Origin: Amoebidium appalachense
Lineage: Eukaryota > Ichthyosporea
Assembly (NCBI GenBank): GCA_963693365.1
Contig: CAVNZM010000001.1
Coordinates: forward strand, 11,842,001-11,906,000
Direction: 5' to 3'
DNA: 64,000 nt
Made by a program: the position numbers and the translations under genes. Positions within the stretch are counted from its first letter, which is position 1, and every line of letters begins with the position of its first letter. Shown here one piece after another: positions 1-29,661 of this stretch. The notes beneath the pieces were generated by a model. It was given only the letters and a program-made list of their open reading frames with translations. It did no database searches and was not told the DNA's origin.

Positions 1-97
1 GGTTTGTGTATTTTTTTACATTCATAAACATGTGTTTTTCGAAGCTTTTTTCTTTGACTTTTGCACACCCGCACTAACCACACTACGTTCCCGACAG

Positions 98-16612
<16,515 letters not shown>

Positions 16613-17104
16613 TAGTAATTTACTTTACCCGCACGGGGTTGAGATGTGTACGTGGAACAGCGAATGTGTGGGCAAAGGGTGTCTATGAATAGTTGGGCTG
16701 GAGGGAATTGGTGGGTGGGGTGGATGGCGGAGGGTTCTAGTCCGACGGGGTCAGTGATTGCCTGTGGAATGTGAAGCTTTTATAGATCTGACCTGAAAAG
16801 GAATGTGTGACTGTGTGCACTTTGGTTGTGCCTGTTCAGATAGATGCGCAAATGTGCACGTACTCACTCATTCACACACACACACACACACATGCACGGG
16901 ATACACACATTTACGTACAACTTGGATCTGATGCTTCCCATGACATAACTGTTTACTTCGATTGCTGTGTGGTATGTGTGACGATGAGCATAGCAGTTGT
17001 AAAACCTAACTTCTGGTGCATGAATGCCCTCATACGTTGTTGGCTTATTTGGTTTTTTTTAGGAGACTTGCCAGTTTTTCTCTGTTTTTTTTGTTTTGTT
17101 TTTT

Positions 17105-17157
<53 letters not shown>

Positions 17158-17419
17158 CAAGTTCCCTTCTGATTTTTCTTAGGCCGGTTTTCATATTCCC
17201 TCTTGGTTTTCCTAGGCCAGACTTAATGTAAATTTATATCTTATTCATTTGGAAATGCCGGGCTGTTCTCAAATATTCAGCACGTGACATGCTGGCTGGC
17301 CCAGCCATTCTATAGAAGGTGGTTTTTGACTTGAAAACATATACTATTTGAACTTAGCCATCTGTTTTCCGTGTGGTAATCGGTCCAGCGCTCTTTTCCC
17401 ATGCCTTCCTCTCCCCCCT

Positions 17420-17465
<46 letters not shown>

Positions 17466-18926
17466 TCTCTCTCTCTCTCTTCTTCCCTCCCTCCCCGTCC
17501 CCCCCCCCCCTCCCCCCTCCAGTGGTGCACACACACACACACACACACTCACACGTACAAGCGCACACATCAACACACAGCCACCCCGGATACCACTGCA
17601 ACCGAGAAAAGGATGAAGTGGGAAGGAGGAAAGCATGCATGCACGCACACGCTTGGATGACGATCGTCCGTCAAATTCTGCGTCTCCTTTTTGAGTATGT
17701 GCTTGTTTTTTATCATTAATAGAACTACTTGGGCCCTGCCGTGGAATGTGTTGAAGGCATTCAATTTGTGTCACATGCTGCAGGGTGTGGCTATGTACAC
17801 ATGGTGCTAGCTATGCACATGCATATGGAGTGTCAGCGTAATGTCAGAGGCTGGTGCACCTGGATGAAACACAAACTCGTGTATAAGGGCCCTTGCACGA
17901 TTGTGTGCAGGCGAGCCATGCATATGCACGTGCGCACCAAGTTTTTAAATTTGCATGTGTGGGTGTCGTACGTGTGGGTGTGTGACACAAGCTCTGGCAA
18001 TAGCTTTGTTTTTTGCTACGGGGCCTGCATGTACAAACGAACCTGATGCAGAAATTTCACATGATGTATCATGATTGTGTAATAATAAACTGTTGCGGAA
18101 ACAGACAATTTTCCCCGCAGGCGTACGCATGGCGTCAGATGAAGGGGGGGGGGGAGGGGGGGGACGGGAGGATATACACAGTGTATAACATTGTATGTTT
18201 CTTTTTTATGTTCAATCTTATAATTAATTATGCTTAGATTAATTATATATATAGGGCCCCGTTGACAATGTTTATTTCTACTGTCAGTTCCATGATTGAC
18301 CGTCAATCATCATCATTGAATGAAATATTAGCCCGAAGTCTCCAGATCATGTACTGGACCTGGTAAGTTATCATGGTAATCACGTAGACGCTAGCTCAGT
18401 GCAATGCCGCGGCTTTTTCATACCGAATATGTGGTAGGGGAAAACGTGGGCACCAAGTAGGACTTGTAAGATCTGTAATGTAAATCATTTACGTTACCAC
18501 CATCACAAGGCTTGCAGGAAATTTAAAGGACGTGCTGGAGGGAATTCGTGGGTAGTTCGCTTTTGTAATTGTAATCGGATATTTTTTTGCTGTTCTAAAG
18601 CAGCACAGGACGAGGGGGAGGGGAGGGTGAGGGGAGGGGGGGGGGGGGGAGGGGGGGGAGGGGGGGGGGGGGGACCTAAACCATTCCCCAAGCTCAACCT
18701 GTGGAAAGAATTCGAAAACCAGCATCCCCCCCCCCCCCCCCCTCCCCTCCCTCCCCCAGCACCAAAAAAAGAAGAAGAAAGAAAGAAAGAGAAAACGCCT
18801 CCCCCACCCCCCCTCGTCATTTCGACCCGGATGATCAAAACTCCTACTGTGGAAAAACCTTAGCCTGAACTCTATAAGAAGCCTTAGATAGGAGTTGTGT
18901 GTGGGTGTGGGTGTGGGTGTGGGTGT

Positions 18927-18979
<53 letters not shown>

Positions 18980-19871
18980 TGTGGGTGTGTGTGTGTGTGT
19001 GTGTGTGTGGGTGTGGTGTCGGTGTGTGTGCCTGCCAACCTCGTGCGCTCGTGTGTTCGTGCGTGCATGTGCGCGTGCATGCGTGTGTGTGTAAGCGTGT
19101 GTGTGTCCGTGTGTGCCTGCGTTTGTGCCTGCGTGCGTGTAGGGGGGGAAGGAGGGTGAGGGAAGGGGGAGGGGAAGTCAAATGGCTGCTATAAAATGCT
19201 GGCTAGGTCTCACTTCACATAGTAGGGGTTTCTTCTTCTTTTTCTTGTGTGCGTGGGTGGGTGGGTGGATGTGGGTGTGTGTGTGGGGGGAGGGGGGGAA
19301 GGGGCGGCGGGGGGGGGGGGGGGGGGGGGATAATCCATTCAATAACTCAACAGTTCAAGGCAAAAACTGCGTAAAGTAGAGCCCAGCCCTACAGAACCAA
19401 TTCAACAGGTTATCAATCTGTAGTGAGTGAGTGCCGTTTTGCCCAGGTACTGAACGTATGTCTCCCCCCCTCCCCCCCCCTCCCCCCCCCTCCCCTCCCC
19501 CCCCCCCCCCCCCCCAAAAAAAAAAAAAAGCTTTGGAAACCAAAACGGGAAAGAATCAACATTGTAAAAAGGGAAAGTAGAAGCAAAAAATTCTTGAAAG
19601 CTGTATAAAGGCTGCATAGGGTACCCTCTACAACATTGTCCGTAGTGAGACTACGATCTTCCACACTTAGTACAAAAAGTGTACATGTGATCAAATGGCA
19701 TGGGGAGACAGGGGTAAAAAGTAAAAAAACTACTACGGCTTACCGGGGACACGCTCCCCATCTAAACCCCAGAGTCTCATTTTTTTTTTTTTGTGCAATT
19801 CAAAGTTCTCCTCCACCCACCCTAACACCCCCTCCCCGCCAACCACGCTCTCCGCTCCCAAACGCACATTT
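16613..19871. other. intergenic, no gene seen
   Basis: Repeat-rich spacer after the helicase stop codon. It holds a T-to-G compound homopolymer (about 17097-17156), a poly-C/CT block (17414-17480), a (GT)n block (about 18895-19018) and purine/poly-G runs near 18610-18675 and 19290-19330. Longer open frames are translations of these repeats. I found no exon with plausible splice sites. Confidence 0.6.
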
Positions 19872-19898
19872 TCAGGCCGAACGCACATTTTCAGGCCG
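19861..19898 (-). repeat. exact 19-bp tandem duplication at the 3' end of the small membrane-protein frame
   Basis: AACGCACATTTTCAGGCCG is present twice head to tail (19861-19879 and 19880-19898). Because 19 is not a multiple of three, it moves the reading frame of the minus-strand ORF and produces its TGA stop. Confidence 0.95.
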
Positions 19899-20177
19899 GG
19901 TCGAATCCAACACCTCCCTCCTCTCTCCCTCCATCTTCCTCCACTCATACAACCTATTCCCCGCGTATCCCAAGAAGGCCAGCGCCCCCGCAGTCGCAGA
20001 ACTCGCGATAGCAGTACCAAGAAATCCGGCCAAAACAGTCGGAACGCCGAAAAACGTGATAAGGTAGGCCCCGGCTGTGCGTTTTGCTGTTTGAATGGCC
20101 ATTCTCTTTGCGCGACGCTGGGCGTATTGTCTTGCTTTGTTGGCAAAGTAGGCGGATATGGTGCTTACAATAGGCAT
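19872..20177 (-). CDS. small Ala-rich membrane protein, 101 aa, function unknown
   Basis: Single-exon frame on the minus strand from ATG (20175-20177). I chose it over the longer upstream extension because the extra residues read like 5' leader sequence. An N-terminal basic segment (RQYAQRRAKRMAIQTAKR) is followed by a hydrophobic Gly/Ala-rich stretch (AYLITFFGVPTVLAGFLGTA, continuing through ASSATAGALAFLGYAG), enough for one or two membrane spans. A charged tail with EWRKMEGERRE follows. An exact 19-bp tandem duplication at 19861-19898 falls on the last codons and sets the present stop. I do not recognise the family. Not spliced as read. Confidence 0.45.
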   Translation of the reverse strand: MPIVSTISAYFANKARQYAQRRAKRMAIQTAKRTAGAYLITFFGVPTVLAGFLGTAIASSATAGALAFLGYAGNRLYEWRKMEGERREVLDSTRPENVRSA

Positions 20178-20984
20178 GTTTGATGTGAAATATAAATTGA
20201 GGGGGAAAAAAATAATAAAGAGAAACGGTGCCAAGTGCTCCCACTTAGACACGGTTGTGAGGAAAAGGCGTTGATACAAGCTCGTGTGAAAAGAAAGAAA
20301 AAGTAAGTCACACTGCAGAATGTTTGTGAGTGAAGGCCGTTGAAAAATCGGTTCCCCTTGAGCTTCAATGCAGTTATTCGCTCGAAATACAAAAGTTTAG
20401 AGCAAAGTTTCAAACGAAAAAAAAAAGTGCTACAACCACCTCTCAGAACTCTTTCATACAACCAAACAAATGGTCAACTTAGATATCTGCGCACACGCAG
20501 TTATTCATACAGTACGTCTCGTGACCTTTCCTTGTGCCAAGTTGAACTCTCTTTATCCACATGCACACGTACGCCTGCTCGAGTAAGTCAACGCACACAT
20601 GGCAGAGGGCTCTGTTTTATTCCTTCCACAAGCCCTCGGGTGCCTTGCATGACGCGACCAAGAAATGAAACGCTGACGTCCATTTACCCACCCACCAATC
20701 ATTGCCGCCCCACAAAATAAACGCACAAACACACGAGACTTCAGTTGTGTCAAGCACCTCCAACGTTTATTCAGTACAGTACAGGAGCCAGTGCAGGAGC
20801 CGGGTTTTCTGGCCGGCGCCGGGGCCGCAACTGCCGGCGAGCCGGGATGGTTGCGCAAACGTGACGTCGAAATCGACATATTGACCCAATCAAAAATGCA
20901 GATTTCAAATATCGGATTACAATCCCACAATCAAACATCCAAAAAGCATTTTCAACATAAATCGATTTCAGGCCTGTCTAAATC
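20178..20984. other. intergenic; putative promoter space between two divergent genes
   Basis: Spacer between the minus-strand small protein and the plus-strand U1 gene. It is less repetitive than most of the window. I see no TATA box or proximal sequence element I can defend, and no coding exon. Confidence 0.5.
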
Positions 20985-21147
20985 ATACTTACCTGGGCGG
21001 GAGTCGACCGTGATCACGGAGGCGGTGGCTCTGTCGGCGGGTCTGGCCATTGCACTGGGGCCGGGCGGCTGGCACCATCACCCCAAAGTGGGTGACTGGA
21101 CGTCAGAATTTGTGTTAGTGGGAGTGTGCGTTCGCGCCACTCCTACA
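20985..21147 (+). ncRNA. U1: U1 spliceosomal snRNA
   Basis: The RNA begins ATACTTACCTGG, the 5' splice-site-pairing end. Stem-loop I carries GATCACG (21012-21018), the U1-70K-binding loop. Stem-loop II carries ATTGCAC (21049-21055), the U1A-type loop. Stem-loop III spans CCACCATCACCCC...GGGTGACTGG-like sequence. An Sm-type site AATTTGTG (21107-21114) is followed by a terminal hairpin GGAGTG-tGCG-TTCG-CGC-CACTCC. Order, spacing and length (about 163 nt) match metazoan-type U1. The 3' end is estimated; a T7 run follows at about 21150. It would recognise the AG|GTAAG-like donors seen here. Confidence 0.93.
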
Positions 21148-21740
21148 CTTTTTTTACATAATGCAGAATAAATATCTCGTTTTACCTCACTTTTTATCCC
21201 TTGCCCCTCCTCTCTTCCCCCTGTCCTCTCAGCCCCCCTTCCCTTTTCCCTGCAGTTCATAACCTGCGTCTCACGCGACACAAGAAAGACACACCCATAC
21301 GATTGTTCAGTGTTCTTATGCTACACGTGTATTCGTCTGCCAGCGATATCGATAGGGCGTTTGGTATCGATATATTGTCCGTGAATGCATCACCCTCACC
21401 CTATTCCGCCCACAGTTTGGATCGATATCGGATATATGTTGAACAGGCCGCCTGTGCATGTACATGTCTAAGAAAAAAGAACATTTCTCCGTTGATAAAT
21501 CCAGTCAAAAGAAAAAGAGAAGAAAAAAGAAGTAGGTCACATCCTCAGGAGTGGAGTCCAGATTTCCCCTGTTTGTTTGTGCAACGTTTTGTCGAGAGTC
21601 GGACATCAGTGTCCGGGTTGTAGTGATGGTGTGACGTGGTGTACTTGGTGTGTTTTCACGGTGTGTGTGTGTGTGTGTCACGTGTGTGTGTGTGTGTCTG
21701 TGTGTGTGTGCGCGTGCGTGCGTGCGCGCGTGCATCCGTC

Positions 21741-21773
<33 letters not shown>

Positions 21774-22170
21774 CGCGTGCGCGTGCATGTTTGTGTGGGG
21801 GGGAGAGGGCGGAGGGGGGAAGGGGGGAGGAGGAGAGGGGGGGGGGGGGGGGGGTAGGAGGAGGGAGGGGCTGGCAAGCTTATCAATTAATATTTGATTA
21901 AGAGGACTTGACCTCTTTTAAAGCTCCACCAACTTAAGCTTAAATCTCCCCTTCCCCTTAGTTATGACATTTCAAATGAGAAATCAAGACCCCTTTAAAT
22001 CCATGCACGATATTTTTTTTGTAAACGGATAATTTTTACTACTATGAAACTGTGCTAGCCTTCGAAATCCACGACCTCCCTAACAACCTCCCTAAATGAA
22101 AAGTTTTAGGAAGGGAGGCCATTGTCAAGATATTGCGGCAAAGGTCACACCCTCTCGGTCACGATGATAT

Positions 22171-22242
<72 letters not shown>

Positions 22243-23106
22243 ACGCACACACGCACAAACGCTTGGAGCTTTTTTTTGGCATCATGCTAACAAATCCTTC
22301 AATTTCCGAAGTCAACACGTGCATTAATAAAAATCTCTGTTCTGCCCTGCAGGTTAGAGCACACACCTTGTCACCACAACTCGCATAATCCAATGACGGT
22401 CTGCATGAGTAATCATTATGGGCTATTGAAGGCTTTGCCTGCCCCCTTCCCCCCCCCCCCCCCCCCCACCACCACCCACCCACCCACCTGGTGCACCCAA
22501 TCACACACCACCTACACAGCACACACACACGCATACACACGCACAGATCTAGATATACCACACACACACACACACACACTCTCTCTCTCTCACACACACA
22601 AAAGGGAAAAAGGGAGGGGATCACTGTGGTGTCTCTGACTTTTGGCACAGCCTCACACAGCGTGTTTATGTCAAATAGGATATGTGCGTGGGCACGTTCA
22701 AACAGCACTTCAATCGATGATCATTGGCAATCATCATCAGTACATTTCTATTCACCAAATATTCAACATCCAAATGAAGGACCATTGCATCACTACAATT
22801 TAAACTTAAGAATGCTTTCTCTCCTTTTTTATAATGATCCACCAAAAACTTCCAGATCACAGAGCTTGCACTTGTTTTTTTAAAGCCTAGCCACCACCGG
22901 GGATAAACCAGTGTTTCATTAGTCACCACACATTCCAATCCATGGAACAAAACCACGTTCATTCACTCCTGCCCCGTGCCCTTCTACTCTACAGATTCGA
23001 TCCCCCCCCCCCCCCCCCCCCCCCCTCCCCACCCACCCAACCCTTCTTCTACTCAGCACAACCCCCCCTCCCCCCGGGCACCTCTTCTCCTCTCAGCTCC
23101 TCCCCC

Positions 23107-23182
<76 letters not shown>

Positions 23183-23386
23183 AAAACATCTCTCCAACTC
23201 CCACCATATGAATAGGCTATTCTTGATTCCTTTTTAATGTTTAAAAACAGGCCCGGCAATGCCCATGGCACATTATTTCTCAACCACCATCTACACTCAT
23301 CAGCAACATATTCATGAACTCATTTTTGCTTACTCAGAAGACATCAGTTCACATGATAAAGCAAATATAAAGCAACTGTTTCTACG
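21148..23386. other. intergenic, no gene seen
   Basis: Contains (GT)n/(GC)n blocks at about 21661-21790, a poly-C run of about 60 nt at 22167-22228 followed by (CA)n, a C-to-A-to-(CA) compound tract at 23102-23178, and short stretches of unique AT-rich DNA. No exon with supporting splice sites was found. Confidence 0.55.
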
Positions 23387-25488
23387 TTAAGGAAACTCGG
23401 TACCTGCCGTATGTTCTAGCAAAGTTTTTTTAGGTCCCTCGAATGTATGCCGTGCAGACGTCAACCAAGTGATCCCAGCGAGGATCACCACCCCAACCGT
23501 AACAACGATCGTCCAATTAAAAGTGTCAATCGTAATCGGATATTTGACGGGGAAAATCAGCAAAAATGCGCTGAAAGTGAGCCAGACTGCGGCCATGAAC
23601 GCACAGGGAACCGAAAACTTGCCCAGGCTGAACTCTCCCGCTTTGAAAGTGTCCCTGGAAATCGTGCATCGCAACCACAGAGGGATCGCATACGAAATTT
23701 GGTATCCGATTACGGAAATCGACGTGATTGCCGCAAACGCGGTCGTGCTCACGAGCGACAATAGGTTAAGAAGCACGGCACCCACAAACACCACGATGAT
23801 CGAGTTAACGGGAATGGAGTTGAAGGTAACCTTCTTAACCCATGAGGAGAGAAACAGCCCATCATCACGTGCCATTGCAAACGCAACACGCGAACTGACG
23901 GTCATCGAACTAACTCCGGCAAGGAAAACGTTGACAATGAGCACACACGTCGCAATGAGTGCGCCCGTTTGGCCCAAAGCCATCACGAAGATCTTGATTG
24001 TGGCAGAGTTGTATTCGTTGTTCACAACTGCATCGAGATCGCTAATGCCGAAAAGCAACCCCAAAAGGTACACAAACCCGAAGATTGACGAACACAGGCA
24101 ACAGTACACGATTCCCCACGGGGCGGAACGCGATGCCGATCGTGTTTCCTCGGCGAGATGTGCACCTGCCTCATACCCGCACATGGAAAAACACGGGAGA
24201 AGAAGACCCAAAAGTGCGGCATAACCCATGTTTCCGAATCCGGTACCATCATATGTGGTGGTGAAGACGAACGAGGGTGATGCGCGCTCGGGTGTGAGAG
24301 CGATGATGCATATGGCCAACCCCACAGCAGAAAACAGCTGGAACACGACAGATGCGCTGTAGACGTATCCTTGCTGTCCGATCTTCAAAATGTTAATCAA
24401 CATGAACCCGGCTAATGTCGCAAGAGCAATGCCAACCTGCACATACGTCGAAATACCCGCCGGGTCGCCTCCGGCAACCACCGTGGCAGCACTGATGAGA
24501 CTAGCGATACCAGCGCCGAATGACGCACAGCTAGCCATGTTACCGATGAAATTAAACCACCCATCGACATAGCTTGCAAGGGCACAGTACTTGGGGCCGG
24601 CAAGCACACCGGCATAATGATACACAGACCCGGCCGAGGGATATTTGGAGCATATCTCGGCCAGGGAAAGACCCGCCAGGATAGTCATTGTCCCGGCAAG
24701 AAACCATTCGTAAACCATGATTGCAGGACCACCATTCAGCAGGCCCATTTCGAGAGAGATGCTCATGCTGGACACAACGTTGACGCTGGTGAAGCAGAAT
24801 CCGAATGACATGAATGCATTGAAGCCACGGGTAAGCTCCTGCAAGGGGAGGGGGGGGGGGGGGGGGGGGAGAATGATGTAAGCCAAGGTACAAGCGTACA
24901 AGGAAGCACACTTTCGCCCACACACACCATCAGTGGTAGGTGTGTCAAACGACCTCCTGCAAACAGAAACAATGAGGCGATGCTCCAACACTACAAGGTA
25001 AAGGGGCAGCCCCGAGAGGTCGATTTACAATCACTCCATCGGTTACACTAAACTGTCACATTGCCAAAGGATGCACTTAACACAGGAAACAAATGTGCTC
25101 AGAGTTAGTTAGCTGCTCCTTACTGGTTATAGTTCAGAAAGGAAAACGGTAGGGTGAACAAAAGCGGGGCACACCGCCATACTTACAGTATTTCAACTAC
25201 GCCACATGCAGTAGACATGAACGGTAGTTCCCGTACCGTAACGCGTCATAGAAACATGTTCGAAGCACAGGGCCTAGGCAGTTTTAAGCCAAAGAAGACG
25301 TGTGTGCTTGTACGTACCTGCTTGTATCCCATAGTAGCCAGCACGGCATCATCAGAATCCAAAGACTTCTCTTCAAGGTCAACCAGCGCAGTGTTGCTCA
25401 CTGCTTCAAACTCCTTGGATGAGCGCCTCAATGGCACATCTTTCTCTGCGCTCTCGCTTGCGCGGGCGCTCACACCAGGCACAGACAT
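23387..25488 (-). CDS. APC-superfamily amino-acid/GABA permease (UGA4-like), two exons
   Basis: Twelve-span-type transporter expected to import amino acids, GABA or a similar amine across the plasma or vacuolar membrane. Exon 1 is 25318-25488, from ATG (MSVPG); the longer TTG-initiated frame is not needed. Exon 2 is 23387-24838. Junction CAAGCAG|GTACGTAC ... CTTGCAG|GAGCTTAC is phase 0, giving 540 aa. Features: hydrophilic N-tail, GFCFTSVNVVSSMSISLEMG at the first span, GGPAIMVYEWFLAG, and the family signature GYEAGAHLAEETRSASRSAP, followed by further hydrophobic helices and a short polar C-tail. The intron contains an ordinary poly-C run before the acceptor. Length and motif order are normal for fungal/protist permeases. 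Substrate cannot be fixed from sequence. Confidence 0.92.
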
Positions 25489-26821
25489 TTCCAAGTTTTT
25501 TTAATGGAACGATTCGTATTATGTGTATATTAGAAACTTGCTGGGTATTATGGAAAATGGTTATAAGTGTTATGAGCACCCAAGATAAGTTTATGGTGTA
25601 AACGTCTACAGTTTGTCAAGTCGTTTGGGCACATGCATTTTCTCCTGTTCAGTCAGTTTCGAAATAGCTATTGGGACCGATTGTGTCCCATATCTGCATT
25701 GCAAGAAGGTACAAGAAGGAGTATTAGGTCTGCTTTATGGATGTGTTACCAGGAAAGATTCTACTCTTAGTCTAAGCTACAAGAGTTGTACGGCGTGTCA
25801 ACTGTACACAAAATCGAAAAGAAAAAAAGGTGGCAGAACTTTGGGGCCAAATTTTGGCCCGCCAAAAAAGCCTTTTATAGGCTTTATCGCATGCAGAAAA
25901 CATCCTAGTGTAAGATCTATACTAGAATTTTTCAAACCGTTTCAGCTTACCATGCACACGGTTGAAGACACATGCCTTGAACAACCAAAAACATATTTCA
26001 AACAACGGTTTGTGACTAATATAAGTTTTTACTTGGCCCTTCCAGCGATTCTCTGGTATTATTTCTGAGAATGTTTCCACATCTTATGTACGGACCATCG
26101 CATTGTTGAGCTTGGCACGTGGGTGATGCTCATGTGCTCATTCACGCGCTCTAAACGTTTTGATTGGTTCCGGTACTCTATTGGCTGGATTTGCTGACCC
26201 TATTAGCGTTAGCCAATCAATCTCCATAGATGAAAATCTTTAAAGATCTTGTCGATTTCACAAGAGGGGGCCGCTTGGTAACTTGCAAAAGCCGCAAAAT
26301 CTTGGGATCCAATGGGACATTGTAATGTGACTGTATTCCTATGTTGCAATCCTATCTGTTACAAAAGAAATAAATATAAGATTTTATAATTCAGTTCTAC
26401 AGACTTTTTTCAATTTTTGTTTTTCTAATAGTGATTTTCTAATGTGATTTGGTACTGTGAAAATAGGGCTCAATGTGCATGGGTGATAAGATCTTCTTGC
26501 CGGTAGATCGTTTCAAAAATAACCCAAGGGCAGCCACAGTCACTGACACACCGAAAAGGAAAAGTAGTCTAATACTAGTAGTAGCCTAAACTAATCAGAT
26601 TTTATTTGTTTCGTTCATGAATAAATGGCAGAACATAGAGTACAGCTATACACACGGCTTAAAAGTTCAGAGCCGCCTGCACACTCACAGGCCTCTGCAG
26701 GGCTGCGCAAGATTTCCGGCAACGTGTACTCGGAGGAATATATACCAACCAATCAACAGAACCTAAACCGAAAACAGACGATCCAATCAGATCATTTCAA
26801 AGGCTTTCCACTGCATTACCC

Positions 26822-26913
<92 letters not shown>

Positions 26914-27051
26914 TGTCATCATGTGTGCTTGTGTGGTGGGTGGTAAAACTCCACGTTGGATCTGACTGAGTGTTTTCTTAATTGCATGCCCACAACGACA
27001 ACACACACTGTGTCTTAAGTGATCGTGAGTTTGCTTTCTTGGCATACTCCC

Positions 27052-27082
<31 letters not shown>

Positions 27083-28170
27083 CTCCTCTCTACTCCCCGA
27101 GCCATGTTGTGTGTATATGGATATAGGTCTCCTTAGGTTGTTCGCATTGGTTTTCTAGTCACTCCTTGCGGCTAGAACTTGCTTCCTATGCAACCTTGAT
27201 GCATTCCTTCCCCCCCCCCCCCCCCCCCCCCTCATTTCTCCTCCAAACACACCCGGATTCAACTTCTCGCAAATCTTGCTGTGCAAGGGAACCTGTACCC
27301 TCGTGGCCAATGTTATCCGCATCTCCCTTAATTTCACCACTCGTACGTGCACACAAACCCCAAGCCTTTTTCTCTCTCTTAATCTGCTCCCTCCGGACCG
27401 CTTGCCACCTGAAATGCCTCTTATCTCATATCTTTTTCACTTTCCCTTTCTGTATGATAATCTTTCTTCTACAGAAATCAGGCTTTGAGTTTTGCTGAAA
27501 GTAATTTGGTTGTTGTCGGACAGCTTCTAGGAGCAACAAGAAGGATGAGCAGGTTTGGTGTTTTTCATAAGCCTTGTAGGTAGCTGCATATTTTTCCCCT
27601 CCCCCCCATCCCCCCCCACCCCTTTGCACACACGCACGCACACACACACACTCGCTCTCTCACACCCCCCTCCCCCCCCCCCCCCCCCCTCTAGCCCCCT
27701 CCCCCCCCCCTTTTCATCCATACCTCCCCTGTTTCCCCCTCTTATCTGCTTCAACACCCCCGGGGGGGAGGGGGGCACGGGGGGAGGAGGGGGTGGGTGG
27801 GTGGGTGGGTGGGTGGGAGTGGGGGTGGGGTGGGGGGGGGATTTGAGGTGGGCAAAGGAGATGTGTACAGCAGTGAAGAAGAGAGGGCTGTGGATTCTGC
27901 CCATGTTTTCGTTTTGATTATGTGTGCCCCTTCCCCCCCCCTCCCCCCCCCCCCCCCCCCCCTTCCCCCCGACACACACACACACACTTGGGTTGATAAT
28001 GGTTTTTCTACTGATACATACTGTACTGTGTGCTTTACTGTTCGCATTTCATGAACGTGGGCGTCATAATCTGTAACGCATCCTACAGCCCTCTCCCTTT
28101 GTGGGACTATTTCCTGCACTTATATTCTATTATGTATATACCCATCACTCACTGACCCGGTGCTTTTGTA
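25489..28170. other. gene-poor spacer; one ATG-started open frame at 26625-26822 of doubtful status
   Basis: Mostly unique AT-rich DNA, then a (GT)n run at about 26823-26911 and C/G-rich tracts from 27050. At 26625 an ATG opens a frame of about 66 codons (MAEHRVQLYTRLKSSEPPAH...) that ends at a CCCAG|GTGTGTG sequence, which could be a donor running into the microsatellite. No following exon could be matched, so I do not call a gene. Confidence 0.4.
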
Positions 28171-28970
28171 ATGTCGGCTTCTTTCTTCCTTCATAGATCT
28201 TTCCTGTTCTGTCCTGTTCTATTCTCACCTTCACACTTCACGAAATCCCTCCCCGTTTACCTCCGCTATCGCTGCCTTTATTGCCGGTCTCTCTCTCTTG
28301 CTCTCCCCTTCTCTCCCACTCTCTCTCTCCCTCCCTCTCTTCCTCCCTCCCTCTCCATCTATCTCTCGCTCTCCCTTTCTCTCTCTCTTATCTCTCTCGC
28401 TCTCTCTCCTTCTCGCTCCCTCTCTCTCCCTCACCATCCGTCCCTCCCTCCCACCCATTTTCCGTCTCTCTCGCTCTCCCTCCCCCCCCCCCCTCCCCCT
28501 CCCTCCCCCTCTACCCTCTACCTCCCTCTCTCTCGCCCTCTCTCGCTACTTCTCTGTCACTCTCTATCCCTCTCTCCCTCTCCCCCCCTTTTTCTTTTCC
28601 CCCCCTCTCTCCCTCACCTGTGTCTCTCTTTCGTGCTCTCTCTCTCCCCCTCCCTCCCTATCGCTCCCCCCCCCCCCCCCCCCCCCCCACACACACACAC
28701 TTTTCCACCCTCCCCTCCTTTCCATTCTGAGCATTTATATTCCACATGCCCCTTTTTCCTCTTTGCCTCTAAGGTCACGGAAGGCCGTTTCCTTTTTTGC
28801 CTTTGTATTCCGTGCACTCTGGTCATCCCTCTCTTCAGCCTGAGGACGAACTTCCTCCATTCGCCCCGATCGGCAATATTGCCGCAGGGTAGGCCCCAAC
28901 CTCCACTTTATTCTCTCCCTCTCCCTCCCCCCATTTCAAACCAATTTGTCTGTTCGCGCGTGTGTGTGTG

Positions 28971-29010
<40 letters not shown>

Positions 29011-29015
29011 GCCGG

Positions 29016-29047
<32 letters not shown>

Positions 29048-29573
29048 CGGATTGCTTGTTTGTTTGTTTCTGGCTTCGCTACTCCCGAGCCGGTTTTTGT
29101 TTTGTCCATTGGTTTCTACACTTCCATGGTTCGTTCGACCATCATATATTAGTTGAGACCCATTGGTCCGAAAGCGGCGCTGTCCACCTTGACGCACAAC
29201 GACTTTGCAAAGAGAGCTACTCATGCTGCCATTGCGGGTGTGTGTTTATCAACATCACCTTGCGATATAGACGTACGAGATGCTGGATTCCTAATAATTT
29301 TTCTTTTCTCTTTATATTTCTTTTAAAAAAAACGTAGAAACCCCCCCGTCCCCACCCACCCACCCACCCACGTACCCCACCCCCCTTTCCTCCCCCTTTT
29401 TTCCTCCGAGGCCACTGGGCACACTTGGTTGCAATATACCTGATTTCCCCACAAGTGTCTCCGCCTCTTTTTTTTTTGTTTTTGGTAAGTTTTATTTCTG
29501 GTTGTCTCATTTTTGTGCTTTTTCTGGTTTGTCTTCTGACGTCTCCTCCATGATTCCAACCATAATTATGCTT

Positions 29574-29607
<34 letters not shown>

Positions 29608-29615
29608 TCTCTCTC

Positions 29616-29661
<46 letters not shown>

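Noticed and set aside
17729-18046. 105-codon + strand frame (MGPAVECVEGIQ...)
   Set aside because: Rich in Met/His/Val from TGCATG-type repeats; no splice context, homology or neighbouring exon.
23469-24224. 251-codon open frame on the + strand
   Set aside because: It is the antisense shadow of the permease exon, which has clear family motifs on the minus strand.
25613-26068. 151-codon + strand frame
   Set aside because: Open by chance in AT-rich DNA as far as I can judge; no motif, no following exon, start codon not convincing.
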